The notes beneath the pieces are model-generated. The model worked only from the letters and a program-made list of their open reading frames with translations, did no database searches and was not told the origin of the DNA. Shown here in pieces: positions 11,501 to 24,727 of a stretch of 64,000 bases of DNA (the stretch's first letter is position 1; each line of letters opens with the position of its first letter). A program made the translations under genes and the position numbers. The stretch comes from Liquidambar formosana. Lineage: Eukaryota > Streptophyta > Magnoliopsida > Saxifragales > Altingiaceae. The stretch covers positions 22,406,013-22,470,012 of the forward strand of contig CM077824.1 in the NCBI GenBank assembly GCA_039720395.1. The letters are read 5' to 3'.

Positions 11501-14181
11501 TTAGGGACTTTTTGATTCTTTGACACTTCATATTCATAAGAGAGCTAGGGAGAACGAATTTGCTCTCATCTATATCACTTGGAGAAGGCTTTCTACTGCA
11601 ATTTCAAAGGAGAACTAGAAAGGAACCAAGCCAAAGAGAAGGAAGAACGCAGCGAAGACCTTTGCTTTGTTGTAAGCTTCCTTGCATCCTTTTATGATTC
11701 TTTCTTCTTCTACTCCATTCTCTGCATAGTTATGGCTTAGTATTAAATTAGGAATCATATATACTCTACATTTTGGAGTGTATATAATTCAACTATGATG
11801 TGAAAGCATACTAGTGGAGTAGGATTGTGAATTATTTGCTATTAGGATAGTTTCTCTCTTAAGGATAGAGGTACGTTTTGCACAGAAAATTAGTTGATGT
11901 GTTTAGGCCGTTTTCTCTTCATGGTTCAATTATATGCATGATTTTAAGCATCTTCTGTATAGGACACTTGCTGTGTAAGTCTCATCTTCATAGGTGTATG
12001 GATGATTATTCTTTTCGAGGATAATTATCGTCCTTAGAGGGTGAGGTTGTGCATAAGTGCTTTCTGGAGTGTGTTTAAGTGCATGATTAAGTCCTTTGCA
12101 TTCTTAGGTATATATTTTACGTAAAATATGTGAAAAAATAATTCATATAGAGTGATTTTTACGTAAAATCATCTCCAGATAGTTTTACTTAAGAAAGCTC
12201 GCCGTAAGGATGATTATTTCACATTCTTACATAAAATACTTACCTAAGGCATCATGTTAGATTTTATTTTCATGTTTTGGATTGTCATATGATATTTTCA
12301 ACATGTTAATTCATACTTAGCATGTTTTTGATAGTTTTATGCATGTTAGGGTATTTAGGGCATATAGGAGCATATTAGGGTTTTGTCCTTCTTTTGATTT
12401 TTGTTCTTTGCATGAGTATTAGGTTATTATATGCATGTTTAGTATTCTGTCCAGATTTGAATTAGGACTTCTAATGATGATTTGAGCATGAATATGGATA
12501 GTTTGAGCATCATAATTGCCCTATAGAATATATAGGGTGATTAATTGGTGTTTTCTCGATATTTCGGGATAATTTGCATATGGTAAGTGGTTCATGGTAA
12601 GTTTTGTGTAAATTGTTCTCTTCTCCCCCCTTGGATTATTGTCTTTACTTTGGATTAGAAGTCCTAAGTTTCCAACTTTTCTATAATTCTGTTTTATTTG
12701 GAGTGCTATTCTCTTTTGAATTCAAATCATTTTGGAAGTCTATTTGAGTTAGAATTCTATTCTTTCTCAAATGCCTACTTTTTCTCGAATTATTTTTTGG
12801 AAACTCCTAAGTTTTTAAAACCTTTCTTAAGTTGGAAACTTAGGGTTTATAGTTCATTGTAAAGGGAGTAACCCCTTCTCAATCAAACTACATGGACTTT
12901 GATCCTTGCATCTTTGTATGTAAGTTACGTAGGCGCTCATTTGATATTTAAATCCGCCCTAGGATACTAAGTATCCTAGGTTTTCTTTTTTTTTTTTTTT
13001 TTTTTTTGCCCATCACATATGATTCCTAGAGGAGTTGGATGGACTCATGCTTATTCATTTATCCATCATATATGATTGCTAAAGGAGTAGGATGGATTTG
13101 TTCTCTTGTTCTTTATCTCTTTACATGCTTTCCATATCTCTTCTACTTGTTTATGGATATTTACATGCTTTGTGGATGTTTACATGCTTTATGGATGTTT
13201 ATGAATGAATGGATGGTTATGGATAATTCTTTGCATATGCATAGTGACTAATTAGGAAGTAATTGAAATAGCGCATATAAATTTAGAGACCCATTTTGGG
13301 GCGATGTGGGTGCCTATAGGATGTTTCCTAGAACCTTCCCATATCATAACTTAGTCTCCGAATCCTCTCTTGTTTTTTTAAGACCTGCGTTTCCTTGATC
13401 GGAGTCATGTGGTTTGTTTTCAAAGGTTTTCTTTAAAAAATGTTTTTATGGTTTTCCTCTTTTCCTAAAAATGAGGTGGTGACTCCTTGTTTGATTGTTT
13501 TTGTGGACCTTTTAAAAACCAGATTTTTATTCTTTTAAATTTCTACAAGTCTTTTTAAAAGAAGAGTTTCTCCCTAATCGAAACCCGTGGTTCACAGGCA
13601 GTATACACACATGATGAGAGGTGTGTGCTGTGGTCGTAGATTGTATATCCTGTATGAGAAGATAAGTATGCTATGATTATTTTTATAGGCTGCAGTAGGC
13701 AATAGAGGCATAGGTACGTGCAAATTTTATATTCTTGAGTGGCATAAATTTTGAGAAGTGCTATTAACATCATTGTGGTATGGTGTATTACAAAGATGTT
13801 GTTAAGTGTAAGATGAGTTGTTGTATACTAATGTTAAGCATTCATGGATGAATTATCTCACTGAGCTGTGGTTTGCTCAACCTTTTATTAAATTTTTCTT
13901 TTCAGGATCTAGAAATTTGTGAGCCGTTGAGAAGACATGAATAGAGGAGCATATTTTCTTGATTCGATAGTTGTTTTGTTTTGATAAGTTGACATATGTA
14001 ATTTAATATCAAACAATGACGCATTGTAATAATTATAATTTAATATATGAGGTAATAATAAAATTTATATTTATGTGACGTAATACTTGTCAACATGGTG
14101 TCACTTGGAGGATGAATGGACAAGGTTTTGAGCTGTCACTACCTTACTAGGATTGAGTAAGGCTATTTTTGGGGCGTGACA
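8592..14181 (+). mobile_element. Gypsy-C 5' LTR
   Basis: Begins TGTGATAACCC and ends GGGGCGTGACA. Without the nested solo LTR-A and its 5-bp duplication it is about 2,596 bp, against 2,580 bp for the 3' LTR. A stretch compared by eye (9181-9395 with 49921-50135) differs at about 20 of 215 positions. It has an ATT-rich microsatellite near its start (about 8636-8728) and a conserved inverted repeat GGCTGATGTTCAGCC at 8997-9011. Short open frames here are not conserved with the 3' LTR. Confidence 0.9.
10608..13596 (+). mobile_element. Solo LTR-A inside the Gypsy-C 5' LTR
   Basis: A 2,989-bp solo LTR from TGTAGACACCCC to GTGGTTCACA, flanked by ggtag (10603-10607) and ggcag (13597-13601), a 5-bp target duplication with one C/T change. 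The uninterrupted site is present in the Gypsy-C 3' LTR at about 51330. A T22 run lies at 12986-13007. Its TATA position has decayed to TTAAAAATAG (11474-11483). Confidence 0.93.
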
Positions 14182-14186
14182 AATTT

Positions 14187-14202
14187 TGGTATCAGAGCTA
14201 GG
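14187..14202 (+). other. Gypsy-C primer-binding site
   Basis: TGGTATCAGAGCTAGG starts five bases after the LTR end. It is complementary to the 3' end of initiator-methionine tRNA, the usual primer of plant chromoviruses. Leader sequence follows for only about 20 bases before the next insertion. Confidence 0.9.
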
Positions 14203-15219
14203 TTTAGGCTGAGATAAGCATCTGTGAACCACGGGTTTCGATCTGAAGGAGGAAGGAGAACCTTTCTTTTAAAAAAAGACTTGCAGAGATTTAAATTAAT
14301 AAAAATCTGGTTTTTAAAAGGTTCACAAAAACAAACAAACAAGGAGTCGCCACCTCATTTTTTTAAGGAAAAAAGGAAAACCTTTGAAAATAGTTTTAAA
14401 GAAAACCTTTGAAAACCAACCACATGACTCCGATCAAGGAAAAGCAGGTCTAATCAAAATAAGAAACCACTTCGCATGATAATTTTACATAGAAACCACT
14501 TCGTATGAATGATTTCTTCACATATCCTACGTAAAATATATACCTAAAAATGCAAAGAAACTCACAGCGCACTTAAACACACTCCAGAAAGCACCTATGC
14601 ACAACCTCACCCTCTAAGGACGATAATTATCCTCGAAAAAAATAATCATCCATACACCTATGAAGACGAGGCTTACACAGCAAGTATCCTATACAAAAGA
14701 TGTTTAAAATCATGCATATAATTGAACTATGAAGAGAAAACGGCCTAAACACATCAACCAATTTTCTATGCAAAACGTACCTCTATCCTTAAGAGAGAAA
14801 CTATCCTAACAGCAAGCAATTCACAATCCTATTCCATTAGCATGCTTTTCACATCATATTTGAATCATATACACTCTAAAATATAAGTATATATGATTCC
14901 TAATTCAATTCTAAACCATAACTATGCAGAGAATGGAGTAGAAGAATAAGGAATTGTAAAAGGATGCAAAGGAGACTTACAACAAACACTACTACAATAA
15001 TAAAAAAAGATCACAGTTTGAAAAATAAAAAGATCACAGTTTTTAAAATAACTGTGATCATATGTGTGGACAAAATATTTGATCACTGTTTTAAGAAAAA
15101 GCGTGATCTTTTTATGAGTTTTAATCTCACTTTTTGAGGACCGTGATCGTAAGGCAACCAAATAGATCACTGTTTTAAGTGAAACCGTGATCTTTCTAGA
15201 AAGAGTTTTAATTTAAATC

Positions 15220-15620
15220 AAACATCAGCTTCCTCTTCCCACGAAAATAAGAAGTGCTTTTTTTCCTCACTTCCACAAACCCACGACCCACTCTCCCTCC
15301 ATTCTCCCAAGTCCCACCTCTCAAACCCTAACCTTCCACTCAACAAACACACGAATCACATAGCAACGTACAGCCCCTATTACACGACCCCATCGTACAG
15401 GCAACAATGTTCACTGTTACAATCGGAACAAGAGAGAACAATGACGATGTTGTAGAGCCAGTCGACGGTGTTCATTGTTGTAATTTGTCTTGTGGGTGCG
15501 ACACAAATAGCATAATTTAGGGCAACTCCTTCAAGTTCTCCAACAGAGGGCTTTTCTTCTCATGAATAAGGGTCTTCAGGGTTAAGAACAGGAGCTTTTC
15601 TAAGGTTAGTCTCTAAATTT
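15220..15620 (+). other. Possible captured gene 5' region inside the CACTA element
   Basis: The base composition changes from the AT-rich ends to a C-rich stretch with 'caaaccctaacc' and dispersed CCACCTC/CCCACC, typical of plant 5' untranslated leaders. A donor-like AAG|GTTAGT follows at about 15602. No protein is recognised. A captured host-gene fragment is an inference. Confidence 0.25.
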
Positions 15621-17749
15621 TTAATCTTCTCCTTCTCTTCTTCTGCAAATTTGTGTGACTTGTCCGTGACCACACGTGTTGGGTTGCTCTGTGTTCCAAT
15701 TTTTTCTTCTTTTTTTTTTTTTCTCTTTGGTGGGGGGTTGGGGGCAGGGGGCTCTAGAGATAACCTGATCGAAGTCGGCTATGTGGCTATTAGCAGGGAT
15801 ATTGTCCTCGCAGGCTATCTGCCTTTAGGCACCAAGTAGAATTTTCAAAGGTCGGTGTGTACAAATCTATTGCAAAATCATAAAGGTAGCTCCTTTATGA
15901 TTCATTATCTGATATTCGTTGGTTTTTTTAAATAATATTCCTCTTTCTCTCTCTCTCTTTCTTGAACACCACCTGTTTGTTTCAGTTACTGGGAAAAAAA
16001 AAAGTAATTTGTATCTTTTTATTACTAATATATTTTTTTACTAAATTCTGATTCCTACCCTGTTTGTTTCATTTACCAGCTATTTATAACTTAGAAGATA
16101 GAAGCATCAAATCACATTACACATACAATCCTTCCCAAAGGTATATGCCACCCCCAATTTGGACTGTGCCAACCTTCAAGGGAAGCCAGTTTTAACTTAT
16201 CAGTGTTTGGCTGGCGTTGAGTTTGTTCTAATTTCGTTTAGTTTGCTTGACAGTCTTATTTTACGTTATGAAGTAGATATTATGTTCACTTCTAGTTTAT
16301 TTGAATGAAGATAAAATTTTATGATTTCAATAGTTCTACCTATGTTGCTGCTGTGAGTTTTCTTTTTTAAGGTAAATTCTGTTTTCTTTGTGTCCTGCTA
16401 TAAAATTGATACTTAATTCATTAGAGACTTAAGTTGACAACACTAACAACATAAAATGATTTCTTTATGTTACATTAGTCGATGAAGCAACTATCAGTGC
16501 CTTTTTTGTTTTTAGTTCAATTCTTTCTTTTTGTTCTTTACTCTATAAGGCATGCCTCATATGTCCCATATGATGATTCTTTCATCCATTTTTTTGTTTC
16601 TCCTATTTACATTTCCATTTCCATCAAGGGGAATAAAACCTAAATGCATCTTTTGACTTAAAAAATTGCTGGGGATGGACTAACATTGCTGGATTAGGTG
16701 TTGAGAAATTTAAAACCTAATTCAATCAGTCTTTCTTGAAAAATTTCTTCAATGTATTGACTTCAAAAATTGTTATAAAAATTTTGTCCCATATATTTTT
16801 TTTATACTTAGGTGGCAAGAAAAATATTTTGGATTGGTGTCTTTTTACACATTACAGATGAATTCTGATTTTCTGACTAAAAAAGAGAAAAGAAAAAGAG
16901 GATGAATGATGATTTAGAAGAAATAAAATTGCATGTTCTCTATTGCAATACATAATAAAATTACATGTTTTATGCTTAGTAGTCATTTGTATTGTAGTTA
17001 TTTGCTAGTAGCCGGACCTAAATTCCCCCATTTATTTATATACAATTTCAAAAACATCTGACAATTATTTTTTTACAGTGTACTTAGTGTTGTTTATTGG
17101 AATTTACTTATCAAACCTGGTTTCTTTAGCTGGTGACCTCAGACTGCTATAGCTATATATATTTGTTTATTTCAACAGCAAAATAAGCTACCAGGAAGAA
17201 GAAATTAAAAAGAAAAATTCAATGTTTCACATCCATTGTCAATACTCAAAACCCTGCTTTCTTGAGTCTTAAGGATTATGCTATCTTCCCATGCTCTGTC
17301 CTTTCACTCTGCTATATATTTTAGTTCTCTCGTACTGTGGTATTGACCTAGTATCTACTTACTCATTGTCTTTACACTTTTAGGCACATATAACTTGTCA
17401 TATTGTTTTGATATTATGTTTACTTGTCTGTTTTGTTTGGACTGCTGCGTTTGAATGTCTATTTGTGCTCTTTGTTTTATTCTGTGTTTAAGATTCCTCA
17501 GGTGGGAATGACTGCATGTCTCTTCTTTTATGTAGATGTATTGTTTGATGTTTTACTTTAGAGATGGAATGGCTATCATGATGGGTAGGGTGCTTTATTT
17601 GTAACATCTTTCTATGTGGGTTGGAAGGTCAATTTTCTTCTTTTTTTTTTTTAAAGGACTAAAGCTTCGTGTTAGAGGTTTGAGGCAGGGAGCAAGGCTT
17701 GGACTAAAGTGATTACACGAACAACTGATTTTTCCAGACAAAAGATGGC

Positions 17750-17830
17750 AGGGATTGAAGATTCGAGTGATGCGTTGTTCAAGAAGGCACTTCTGCAGTA
17801 TATCATGGCATTTAGTTGCCCTTAAGGTTA
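17750..17830 (+). other. Exon-like fragment inside the CACTA element
   Basis: A short frame starting MAGIEDSSDALFKKALLQY ends in a TAA after 26 residues, just before AAGGTTAGT, which resembles a splice donor. CACTA elements often carry host exons, but I do not recognise the peptide and it may be chance. Confidence 0.2.
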
Positions 17831-19246
17831 GTAGATTTTAGTCTTCCATATATTCTAGTAGAATGATTAATATGCCTTTTTGTTTTACCTTTGGGGGTAC
17901 GTTCAATAAAGAGTGTCTAGCCTTCTGTGATAGGGGATTAGGGGATTCACTTGAGGCCATGATTGGACTCTCTATGAAAATTTAATGGCCCCATTATGTT
18001 CTACTGTCACATAGCATTTGAATTTATGGGGCCATTAAAGAAAATTGGTAACCATTGCTACAACTAATGGTATGGGAATAGTTTTAGATCTCATAAGATG
18101 CAAGCATTGCATTTTATACAACTATATACTATTAATTATGACGATGGACGTGGCTTCCATTTACTAAGGTGACCCATTTAAAATGATTGAGTTGTATAGA
18201 ATATAATATACCAACAAATGGAGCATAATAAGAAAAACGGGATGTCCAAGTATTCCTTAAAATCATTAAATCTTATAGTCTCATTTAGAATAGTAGTGTA
18301 TCACTTATAAAAAGGTTGATTTGCATTTTTTATATCCTTCCTACAAAATGTTGAGGGTATGTTATAGATGAAAGGGTGGGATGGGGTTGGGTTTGAATCA
18401 TAAAACATTTGAATTGTGAGTTGATCTTTTTAATTTCGATTACTTTTTACATATATATAATATACTATATTTCTCTTTTCAGGTATGCGGTGGATTAAAG
18501 TTTTAACCTCTATCAAGTGGCGTAGGGATGTCAATGGATTGGATACAATGTACACCTAACAAAAACCGAGTTAATCTAATTGTATATATGGTTATTTGAT
18601 TTTCAATCCAATTACATTTGGCGAGATTTGAGTTAATTGTATGTATGGTTATTTAATTGTATAAAGATTAGGTTTGATATGATTTACAATGTTTGAATTG
18701 TGATTGCATGATGAGTTCAATACTTGAAATGTGATTGTAAGAAGAGCAACAGGTTCCTCACCCATTAAAAGCGACATTGGTTTTCAAATAAAAAATTAAT
18801 TTTTTTTTTTAAAAATAAAAGAGAATAGATCATGGTTTTTAACCGTGATCTTTTCCAAGAAAAGATCACATTTTTTGTAGAAAAAACAGTGATTTTTTCT
18901 ATGAAAAAGATCACGCTTGTGTCAAAAACCGTGATCTTTAATTCGAAAAGATCACGATTAAAAATCGTGATCTAATGTTGGTACTTTAGATCACACCTTA
19001 ATAGATCACGGTTTTGTCTTTAATAGATCACGGTTATTAACCGTGATAAAAAGTAATAGATCACAGTTTTTCACTGTGATCTATTTGGATTATTGTAGTA
19101 GTGAAAGCAAAGGTCTTCGCTGCGTTCTTCCTTCTCTTTGGCTTGGTTTCCTTCTAGTTCTCCTTTGAAATTGCAGTAGAAAGTCTCCTCCAAGTGATAT
19201 AGGTGTATGCAAACTTGTGGTCCCTCTCTCTCTTATGAATATGAAG

Positions 19247-19931
19247 TAGGGGTGTTAATGGTTCGGTTTGGTTCGGTTTTGGGGGAGATTTCAAACCAAA
19301 CCATTATACTTCGGTTTTGTTCCTCCCAAACCAAAACCAAACCATACTATAAAAAAACCAAACCAAACCAAACCATTATATTTCGGTTTGGTTCGGTTCG
19401 GTTTCGGTTTTAACCTATCAAGTAACAACAAATAATTGAAAATGAAAAAAATGACATGCCAAACTCCAAATAAAAACATTTTTAATAAAAGCATTACATT
19501 AGCAACTAAAAAAAACAAACATTGTATCAAAATAGAAACATATTGACATGTATCAATATGTCAATATTACACACAATATTAATACACACAACATTAACAG
19601 CTAGTTTAATCCATGCCAATTCTAAAAAGGGAAAACAATAAGAAACTTAAAATCAACAAAAACAAGCGCATTACCTATTTTACCCTTATTAGAATTGGGA
19701 ATTTACAAACTTTAAGTTTATATATCTATATATTATATATTTTTCGGTTTTTTCGGTTTTTCGGTTTGGTTCGGTTTTTTAAAACTGAAAACCAAAACCA
19801 AACCAATTGAGTTCGGTTTTCTAAAATTAAAACCATAACCAAACCTAATGACAAAAAAACCAAACCAAACCGTCCGGTTCGGTTTGGTTCGGTTTGGTTC
19901 TCGGTTTTAACCAAAACCATTAACACCCCTA
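19247..19931. mobile_element. hAT-type MITE, copy 1
   Basis: A 685-bp element with terminal inverted repeats TAGGGGTGTTAATGGTT and its complement, flanked by the 8-bp duplication atatgaag (19239-19246 and 19932-19939). The 8-bp duplication and TAGGG ends point to the hAT superfamily. Both subterminal regions are runs of CGGTTTGGTT and complement. No transposase. Short open frames on both strands are made of these repeats and should not be taken as genes. Confidence 0.93.
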
Positions 19932-20880
19932 ATATGAAGTGTCAAATAAGCCAAAAGTCCCTTATGCTGATGAATGAGCCTCTATTTATAACCAACCGAC
20001 CATATGAACCAATGGTTGAGATTAATTCACCATAAAATCAATCTAGGGCTGTAATTAAATCCCATGGATGTTAAACAACTCAAAACCACCTCCCAATAGG
20101 TTTAGAAGTCCTTTAGAAGGTTGAAATTTGGAGAGGCAGAGTCCCATTCCGTCAAAACTTCAAAAAGAAATAAATCAGGATGAAGGGTTCGGGTGACCAG
20201 TTGGGTGAACCGGTTGGACCAGTTGGGTAAACAGGTCACCCGAGAGGAATCCAAAAAAATTGGAATTCTAGCTCGGTTTGGACTCCTAACTTCAAACGGA
20301 CTTAAATTCTTCATTTTAACTCCGATTTGAGTGATTCAAAAGCCAAAATTTCAAGGATTCAATGTGGAATAACCTAGAATATTCTTGAACCAAAATCCCT
20401 GACCACAGTCAAGTGGCTGGGTTTTCATAAGGCGATTACCCAAAAAAAAGGTCAATTAACCATAGGGTAATGTGGTGAACCAATCCAATACCTATCAATA
20501 AATTAAATTGGCACTTCAATTAGGCTCATTTCATCATTCTAAGGTCAATGGAATACTCCAGAACAAATTTGGAAGTCAATTGGAAATATACGAAGTAAAA
20601 GACGAAATTACCCTTCAAGTTGCAAAAGTTCTAATTAGTTATCCAAACCTATTTGGAATTGAACCAAATTTGACACACATATCCAAAATGACCCTAGAAA
20701 CTAAATGCAAGTGATGGGACTCAACAAAGAGGCTAAAATATGCATGCAATGATGACCTATTCTCCTAAGGCTTAAAAGGGCAAAAGTGTCCTTTAAGGCT
20801 TAGGGACTCCTAAATGCTTCTAAACCTAACCAAATGCTATCTTGATCTCATGGGGATGAAAATGGGGTGTCTACAGTATC

Positions 20881-21600
20881 TATATTGACGGATAAACTTA
20901 ATACTAATTTCTTTTCCTTATTATGAAAGGATTGTTATGGATGGGGATGATCATTAGGGAGATTCTCATATTGGTCCCTATAGGACTGAGCTGCATGATT
21001 TTGATTGATACCACAATACCATTGCCTTTGATGCGAGGAGAGTGGTCTATGATAAGACCTACAAGCTTGTAGTGGACATGCATGCCAATTTGTACCCCTA
21101 TGTGTTTTGAGGATGTTGGTGCGTTATTACTAAGAGATAGATTGGAGATATATAGAAGAAGAAATTTTATAGAGTCCATAATGTAGGGTATTTTCAGGTG
21201 GAATATGGATGAGGCGTTCCATCATCTTAGGAATTGAGTTTGGCTTTAGAGTAAAAGAACCTTAGCCACTAGTGGAGGTACCACCACCTGTTAAAGTTCA
21301 GTTACGACTAGAGATCCCATTACCACGAGAGGTTCTGTCACCCCTAATAGTACTATAACCACCTATGGAGTAGCTATATCCCCTTTGATTATAGAGATCT
21401 CATATGATATTAGGACATCTGTGGTGGAGTCTAGTTTGTTTCTAATGGTTCCTAGTTAAAGAAAGGATTAAGCCGAGAAGTGTTGGGAGGATAGGTGTAG
21501 CTTTTTTACTATAGATAGATAGAAAGGATAGTAGTGGTTAGTGTGCCACTTCTTTTTGGCTTGTAACTTGTGTAGATAGTATGTAGCATAGGAAGTGGAT
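20881..21600 (+). other. Unassigned part of the Gypsy-C internal region
   Basis: By position this should hold the Gypsy-C 5' leader and gag, but I recognise no Gag motif and all frames are interrupted. The 91-residue minus-strand frame at 20904-21179 has no features I know. A gag deletion or heavy decay is likely. Confidence 0.4.
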
Positions 21601-22581
21601 GTGTATTAGGCTTTTGACTAGATACGAAACTCTTGTACATCATAGTGGTGATATATATATATACACCTGATGATGTTGTAGATGTTTGCTTTAATTATGG
21701 AGAAATAGGACATCAAGCTTGTGAGTGCATTAAACCAAGAACGCCAATTGGAGTTTGCTACAATTATGGAGAAAAAGGTCACTTCAATAAAGATTGTAAG
21801 AAACCAAGGAAGGACAATAAGGCATCTCATAAAAATCAGAGGGTAGATTGTATGCGATGGTACTAGAGAAGGCAAGAATTGAAGGTATTCATTTTCAAAA
21901 TCTTTATCAATATGGGTGCTACATACTCTTCTATTTCGACTACGTTGGTAAAGGAATTAGGATTGGTACCTGAGTGTATGAATATTAATATTTCCCTAGT
22001 TGTTTCCTCATCCTTAAGAAGCAGATAGAACTTAAATATATAAGAACTATCAGATAAACATAAAAGCATAAGAGATGTTTGCTAAATTAATTGTGCTTGC
22101 TATGAGAGGATTTGATGCCATCCTTAGAATGGATTGGTTTGTTACCTTCCATCCTAAGTTAGACAATCTCGAAAGAACAATTACAATTTTGCCTCCTAGA
22201 TAGTAACCATTGCTTTTCAATTGTAGTCCAACTCGTGATTCTTTTATTATCAGAAGGTGCTAGTACTGAACTGTCTATTTAGAAAATCCCTATAGTATAT
22301 GAGTTTGAGGGTATATTATAGAAGATTTCTGGTTGCCACCAAAGAGGGAGATAGATTTCACAATCAATTTGATTTCAGGAACAACTCCTATTGCTAAAGC
22401 ACCGTATCGCATGGTGCCAATGGAAATGTAAGAATTGATGAACCAAATCCAGGAGTTAAAGGAACAAGGTTTTGTCCAACCTAGCTCGTCACCGTGGAGA
22501 GCACTAGTATTGCCTATAAAAGAAAAATGGATCATTCCGAATGTGCATCCATTATCGCAACTCAGTAAAGTCATAATATTA

Positions 22582-22613
<32 letters not shown>

Positions 22614-23565
22614 ATAAGTACCCTCTATCGTGGATTGACAATAAACTTCAAGGAGTCATGGTTTTCTCCAAAACCGATTTGAGGTTAGGCTAGCAGATAA
22701 GAAAAGAACATGTTTCGGAGATGCCATTTAGTAGCCGATATGGGCATTTTGAGTTCTTTATCATGCCTTTTAGACTAACAAATGCACCAGCAGTACTTAT
22801 GGTTTTAATGAATCGAGTTTTTTTGTCCATACTTGGATTAATTTATCATTGTGATCATTGATAATATTTTGATTTATTCAAAATAAAAGGAGGATTATGA
22901 GGAGTATATACACATCACATTGCAAACCTTAAGCATAAATTGTGTGATAAGTTTGTGAACTGTGTTTTTTAGTTGGAACAAGTCCAATTTTTGGGGCACG
23001 TGAATTTGAAGGAAGGAATTTTTGTGGATCTAGTAAAAGTGGAAACAGTTTGGAAGTGGAGACCACTTGCAATGCTAACAGAAGTAAGAAACTTTCTCAA
23101 GTTGGTCGATAATTATAGAACATTTATCGAGGGATTTTCCTAAATTTCCACACTGTTGACTAATCTAACTCGAAAGGATGTGAAATTCATTTAGGACGAT
23201 AATTGCGAACATGCTTTTCAGAACCTGAAGTAGAAGTTGACTTTAACACCAGTTCTCACTATCCCGAGGAATGGGGTTAGATTTACCATTTATAGTGACA
23301 TATCATACAAAGGTTTGGGATGTATGTTGATGTAGTATAATAAAGTGATTGCCTGCACTTCACGACGATTTAAGCAACATGAACTTGAGTGTTCAACTTA
23401 CAATTCAAAGCTAGTGGTAGTAGTAGTGTTTACTTTCAAAGTATGGAGACATTATCTTTATGGTGAGGTATTCAATCTTTTCTCAAACCACAAAAGTTTG
23501 AAATATTTGTATATGAGTTAGCAAAGCTAGATAGGACCCTAAGAATTTTAATTTCACTCTACAAT
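21600..23565 (+). pseudogene. Gypsy-C gag-pol remains: zinc knuckles, protease, RT, RNase H
   Basis: Pieces appear in the expected order. Tandem CCHC-type knuckles are at about 21684-21805, both with the second cysteine changed to tyrosine (CFNYGEIGH, CYNYGEKGH). The protease motif at about 21908 reads N-M-G-A-T in place of D-T-G-A-T. RT lies at about 22325-22880, with the MPFRLTNAP motif and the active site now IIDNIL where D-D is expected. RNase H and its YSDISYKGLGCML motif are at about 23215-23510. Stops and frame shifts are frequent. Gag-pol would have formed the particle, matured itself and copied the RNA; none of this can work now. The reading continues at 47946 after the LTR-B insertion. 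Confidence 0.85.
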
Positions 23566-24727
23566 TGTAACGACCCGAAATTGGGACCGTTAGTTAAGTA
23601 GTAAGAAAATCAATTTTTAAAACAATTCTTAGTGGATGTTTAATAAAAATATTTATTTTGGAAACCTTTTAAGAAAATCCAGCATGGTCCCGTCTGTAAA
23701 TAGGACATACCAAGTTATCGACTATTCAAAAACCTGTGAAAAACACAATAATAAGATTTCCAGTTCATCCACACAATAGTCCAAAAATTAAGAAATCTAC
23801 GGGCTGTATCGTAGTCACATAGGTCCCATTCCGGTATGCATCCACTACTCAATTAATTATTACAGGCCGTGAAATTAAAATTAATACATGCTTATGCTCA
23901 AAGCCTATCTCAAATATTCTCTACATGAATGCAAGCATGTCAATGTGCTCCCAAAACCCAGGTCAACTTAACTTTGAAAATATGACCTGCAAGAAAAACT
24001 GTGGGGGTATGAGCTACATGCTCAGTAGGAAAACATTTCTCAAAATAAGCCCAAGGTTTTAAAAACCATAGTTTATATACCTTTCAAGAACCCTGCAAAA
24101 TCATGGATTAGTTTGCAATATAATTTTTAGTAAATAAAACTGATACATGTATAATGAAATAAACTGCAGAAGTTTAAATCATTTCATATCAACACCCCTT
24201 TTTATTTTTTATTTTTTTAAAATAAGAAATAACTCAAGTTATTTATAATTCATTATCATTCTTTCCAAATTCCATATCACGTCCTTATAAGCCAATAATC
24301 ATCAACCGCCATATCCGGCAATCCATAACATCAGTCTTTTAAACTGATAAATCCTCCTCAAGTTATGCGGGGCCCTCGTGCGCGGAAAATAAGGAGAAAC
24401 ACTATGGATCCTACTTGGTCCAGAAAGTAACCCCATCATGAGGAAACACTATAATCCTACTTGGACCAGAAAGTAACCTCATATTTGGGCACGTAGCCCA
24501 GGACTAAAGGATAGGAAAACACGGCTCCTTTGGGACCGCAGTAATCCTGTCTCCAGTAGCCCTATTCACTATATCATCATCACTTTTCTTTTCATTTATT
24601 AATTCTATAATTCTCACATAATCTGGAAAATTATATATAAATTTTCCAAAAACCACATAACAGGTTTGTTCTTAGAAACCATATGAAATAACTCCATAAT
24701 TTCCATATAAACCGGAAAATTTTATCT
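23566..24727 (-). mobile_element. LTR-B 3' LTR, distal piece
   Basis: Matches 45472-46635 closely. It stops in an AT-rich run, where the EPRV is inserted; the LTR resumes at 39995. Confidence 0.88.

Larger units (their letters stand above)
14987..19103. mobile_element. CACTA (En/Spm-like) transposon, non-autonomous
   Basis: Ends are CACTACTACAATAAT (14987) and its exact reverse complement (ends 19103). A 3-bp duplication aaa flanks it (14984-14986 and 19104-19106), and the surrounding LTR-A sequence is continuous across the gap. Both ends carry many direct and inverted copies of GATCACGGTTTT-like words (about 15007-15200 and 18825-19085), the subterminal arrays expected for transposase binding. 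The 4.1-kb body has no long open frame and no recognisable transposase, so it would need help in trans. The interior has gene-like pieces of unknown origin (see 15220-15620 and 17750-17830). Confidence 0.92.
14223..20875 (-). mobile_element. Solo LTR-A in the Gypsy-C leader
   Basis: Read on the minus strand, from TGTAGACACC (20875) to GGTTCACA (14223), with flanks gcatc (14218-14222) and gtatc (20876-20880), a target duplication with one C/T change. Two transposons were inserted later: a CACTA element at 14987-19103 and a hAT MITE at 19247-19931. Without them the LTR is about 1.85 kb, shorter than A1, so it has internal deletions, notably around 14460 where the pyrimidine-rich middle segment is missing. 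TATA box on the minus strand at 19983-19990; inverted-repeat block at 20191-20243. Confidence 0.9.

Noticed and set aside
15651..15839. 62-residue frame inside the CACTA element with a phenylalanine run
   Set aside because: The run comes from a T-rich stretch and the frame has no recognisable domain.
19207..19926. Four overlapping frames of 65-79 residues on both strands
   Set aside because: They are translations of the CGGTTTGGTT repeats of the hAT MITE and recur at 54338; not coding.
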